Of a stretch of 7,178 nucleotides of DNA, positions 5,781 to 7,178 are shown piece after piece. The translations under genes were made by a program, and so were the position numbers. Within the stretch, counting starts at the first letter, position 1, and each line of letters begins with the position of its first letter. Under the pieces are notes generated by a model. The model saw nothing but the letters and a program-made list of their open reading frames with translations, made no database searches and was not told where the DNA came from. Source of the stretch: an uncultured Methanobrevibacter sp. (lineage in GTDB: Archaea > Methanobacteriota > Methanobacteria > Methanobacteriales > Methanobacteriaceae); the NCBI GenBank assembly GCA_902782595.1, contig CACZNW010000076.1, positions 1 through 7,178 of the forward strand. The letters are read 5' to 3'.

Positions 5781-6536
5781 TTAGAGTTCATCCAGTGAAA
5801 ATGAACCTAAATCAAGCATATCAAATGTTAAAATTTCAGGAGCAACAGTTACTTTTCCAACTCCTGTTATTATTTTATAGGCTTCAAATGCCTCAAGACA
5901 GCCTATCAGATTTGGTGTCGGACCGATTACCGGTGGAACACCTGATGTTACATTTTTAAGTGCACTGATAGTTTCATCATTTAATTCTTTCCCGGCTGAA
6001 GGAAGGTTAAACATTTCCTCGTAGGTTTTTTCGCTGTCAGGTAAAAATACTGTAATCTGACCCATTGTTCCATGTATCGCTCCGTGAACGTAAGGTATTT
6101 TCATCTCACGGGCTTTTCTAGACACTATTACTCTTGTAAGCACATTGTCAAGTGCGTCAATCACGATGTCTGAGTCTTCAATGACCTTATCGATGTTTGT
6201 CTGGTCGATGTGTTCATTGAATGTGGTTGTCTTAACGTACGGGTTAATCAGTCTTACTTTTTCAGCCGCAACGCTGCTTTTGACAAGACCCAAATCCGAA
6301 ATTGTTGCCAGGGTTTGTCTGTTCAGATTTGACAAATCATAAGTGTCCTTATCAACTAAAACCAGTTCTCCGACACCCATTCTTGCAAGCATTTCTATTG
6401 TTTCTCCGCCTATTCCTCCACATCCTATAACTGTGATTCTGGCATCTTTGAATCTTTCCTGTTCGCTTCTTGTTACTATACTCATTTGCCGGGATGCGAT
6501 TTCCCAGTATCCGTCACCAATGTATCTTGTCGGCAT
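5781..6536 (-). CDS. ThiF/MoeB/HesA-family E1-like adenylating enzyme
   Basis: This 251-residue protein is a minimal E1-like enzyme. It has VIGCGGIGGE (36-45) for nucleotide binding and VDKDTYDLSNLNRQ (61-74) with the acidic pair, Asn and Arg73 that contact ATP. Lys86 and DALDN (127-131) with the metal-binding Asp follow. The C-terminal segment with VIGPTPNLIGCLEAFEAYKIITG (203-225) is the usual dimer-side helix. Family members adenylate the C-terminal glycine of a ubiquitin-like sulfur carrier (ThiS, MoaD, SAMP) or, in other branches, a tRNA or peptide. The two CxxC zinc pairs typical of MoeB and ThiF are absent; the only cysteines are 39 and 213. No rhodanese domain and no carrier protein ending in Gly-Gly is nearby. 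The start is ATG 6536, with AGGTGAT six bases upstream. A shared operator ties it to the operon and to fdhD. The family is certain, the partner unknown. Confidence 0.85.
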   Translation of the reverse strand: MPTRYIGDGYWEIASRQMSIVTRSEQERFKDARITVIGCGGIGGETIEMLARMGVGELVLVDKDTYDLSNLNRQTLATISDLGLVKSSVAAEKVRLINPYVKTTTFNEHIDQTNIDKVIEDSDIVIDALDNVLTRVIVSRKAREMKIPYVHGAIHGTMGQITVFLPDSEKTYEEMFNLPSAGKELNDETISALKNVTSGVPPVIGPTPNLIGCLEAFEAYKIITGVGKVTVAPEILTFDMLDLGSFSLDEL

Positions 6537-6542
6537 GTTTTT

Positions 6543-6549
6543 ATCACCT
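6543..6549 (-). promoter_or_regulatory. Shine-Dalgarno site of the E1-like gene
   Basis: The minus strand reads AGGTGAT, six bases before the ATG at 6536. It is a near-perfect complement to the 16S rRNA tail and fixes the start. Confidence 0.65.
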
Positions 6550-6552
6550 AAT

Positions 6553-6566
6553 ATAACAATAGTTAT
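6553..6566. promoter_or_regulatory. Shared palindromic operator before the E1-like gene
   Basis: ATAAC-AATA-GTTAT has two perfect 5-base arms. These 14 bases match the core at 2113-2126 exactly. It lies directly downstream (minus strand) of the TATA-like element and upstream of the Shine-Dalgarno site, the same arrangement as before the FdhD-like gene. Confidence 0.65.
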
Positions 6567-6580
6567 TTTTAATATTTAAA
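6567..6580 (-). promoter_or_regulatory. Candidate TATA box of the E1-like gene
   Basis: The minus strand reads TTTAAATATTAAAA about 35-45 bases before the ATG. The predicted transcription start near 6550 falls at the edge of the palindrome. Confidence 0.45.
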
Positions 6581-6689
6581 CCTTCTTGAATACTGTTGCT
6601 GATTTTTTCATGTGCAAAAGTAAAAATTGATTTAAACTCGTAAAATTACAAAATAAAATCAATAATTACTTTATTTCATAATAACTACA

Positions 6690-6701
6690 TTTAAATATTT
6701 T
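6690..6701 (+). promoter_or_regulatory. Candidate TATA box of the 109-residue gene
   Basis: TTTAAATATTTT lies about 45 bases before the ATG at 6743 and predicts transcription from about 6720, with a leader of about 22 bases containing the Shine-Dalgarno sequence. A single half-site (TATTGTTA, 6716-6723) resembling the shared operator lies at the expected start. Confidence 0.45.
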
Positions 6702-6731
6702 GAAATATAATATAGTATTGTTAAAATTAAA

Positions 6732-6737
6732 GGAGGT
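6732..6737 (+). promoter_or_regulatory. Shine-Dalgarno site of the 109-residue gene
   Basis: GGAGGT, five bases before the ATG, is the strongest ribosome-binding site in the window. It is the main evidence that the small gene is real and well translated. Confidence 0.7.
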
Positions 6738-6742
6738 TAAAA

Positions 6743-7072
6743 ATGGCGGATATAAAAGTTAATAATTGTCAACGTGTTAGAGGGTATCGTGTAGACAACA
6801 ATATTGACGGCGACACCATCAGAGAATATAATCATGTTCTGGCCTGTGCGGGCATTTTTAATGAAGTCAGTGAATATCATCTGATGAGGCATTTGAAAAA
6901 GCTAATGATTAATTCAGCTCGCCAAAAACAAATTAGTCCTTTGGTAAAGTTTGAATATCTCTCATTAAAGGATTTAAATCTGATGAAAAGGGTTTATAAC
7001 TACCTTGTAGTTTTTGCCGAAGGTCTTCAATACGCCGAACCCTGTTTCTTTCGCACACTCTCAATGGCATGA
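6743..7072 (+). CDS. Small protein of unknown function
   Basis: I do not recognise this 109-residue protein. It is basic to neutral and mostly soluble in character, with no signal peptide and no clear membrane segment. Cysteines are at 9, 35 and 101. The stretch from about 40 to 60 (including SEYHLMRHLKKLM) and the one from about 74 to 95 (SLKDLNLMKRVYNYL and on) look helical. The gene has its own TATA-like element, a strong Shine-Dalgarno sequence and a T6 run just after its stop, so it is probably transcribed alone. It is divergent from the E1-like gene across a 206-base spacer. A weak operator-like half-site in its promoter is the only hint of a link to the rest of the window. Confidence 0.65.
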   Translation: MADIKVNNCQRVRGYRVDNNIDGDTIREYNHVLACAGIFNEVSEYHLMRHLKKLMINSARQKQISPLVKFEYLSLKDLNLMKRVYNYLVVFAEGLQYAEPCFFRTLSMA

Positions 7073-7080
7073 ATATGATG

Positions 7081-7086
7081 TTTTTT
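7081..7086 (+). terminator. Candidate oligo-T terminator of the 109-residue gene
   Basis: TTTTTT begins eight bases after the stop codon of the small gene, with no strong hairpin before it. This fits archaeal T-run termination but is weak evidence in AT-rich DNA. Confidence 0.35.
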
Positions 7087-7178
7087 CAATGTTTGAGTGA
7101 GTGGCAAAAATATTTAATTTCTTGATTCAAAGTTTTAATCAATATAATCCATTATTTTTAAATATAACGTTCTAAAAA

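Noticed and set aside
6145..6579. Two plus-strand frames opposite the E1-like gene
   Set aside because: Both are low-complexity shadows of the E1 coding strand, and the E1 motifs are unambiguous.

Overview
The window looks archaeal and most likely comes from a methanogen of the order Methanobacteriales (Methanobrevibacter-like). Coding DNA is moderately AT-rich and spacers are very AT-rich. Promoters look like archaeal TATA boxes, and several genes have strong Shine-Dalgarno sequences (GGAGG, GGTGA). The gene set includes an FdhD-family protein, a pseudomurein-peptidase-like C39/C71 cysteine peptidase and a short E1-like enzyme. The assignment is an inference from style and content; no rRNA or marker gene is present.

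Layout. Bases 1-54 hold the first 18 codons of a minus-strand gene that runs off the left edge. A non-coding stretch of about 400 bases follows, containing a run of nine G. Next is a minus-strand C39-like cysteine peptidase (451-1122). An FdhD-like protein (1264-2094, plus) comes next, then a tight three-gene operon (2184-5777, plus): a class II glutamine amidotransferase-like Ntn hydrolase, a plant/EgtA-type (GCS2-like) gamma-glutamyl ligase homologue, and a GshA-type glutamate-cysteine ligase. Convergent to it, with only 3 bases between stop codons, is a ThiF/MoeB/HesA-type adenylating enzyme (5781-6536, minus). The right end carries a 109-residue protein of unknown function (6743-7072, plus) and a short AT-rich tail.

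How they may work together. The most informative non-coding signal is a palindrome of the form ATAACAAT(A/T)GTTAT. It occurs immediately downstream of the TATA-like element in three promoters: the FdhD-like gene, the amidotransferase/ligase operon (two copies) and the E1-like gene. This predicts one regulon built from five genes. Their families suggest gamma-glutamyl bond formation (two unrelated ligase types), gamma-glutamyl bond hydrolysis (a YafJ/Dug3/EgtC-type hydrolase), acyl-adenylate or sulfur-carrier activation (E1) and sulfur transfer (FdhD). A working hypothesis is a gamma-glutamyl-thiol or sulfur-trafficking pathway in which gamma-glutamate is added and later removed, as with EgtA and EgtC in ergothioneine synthesis. 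The regulator and the final product are not visible in the window.
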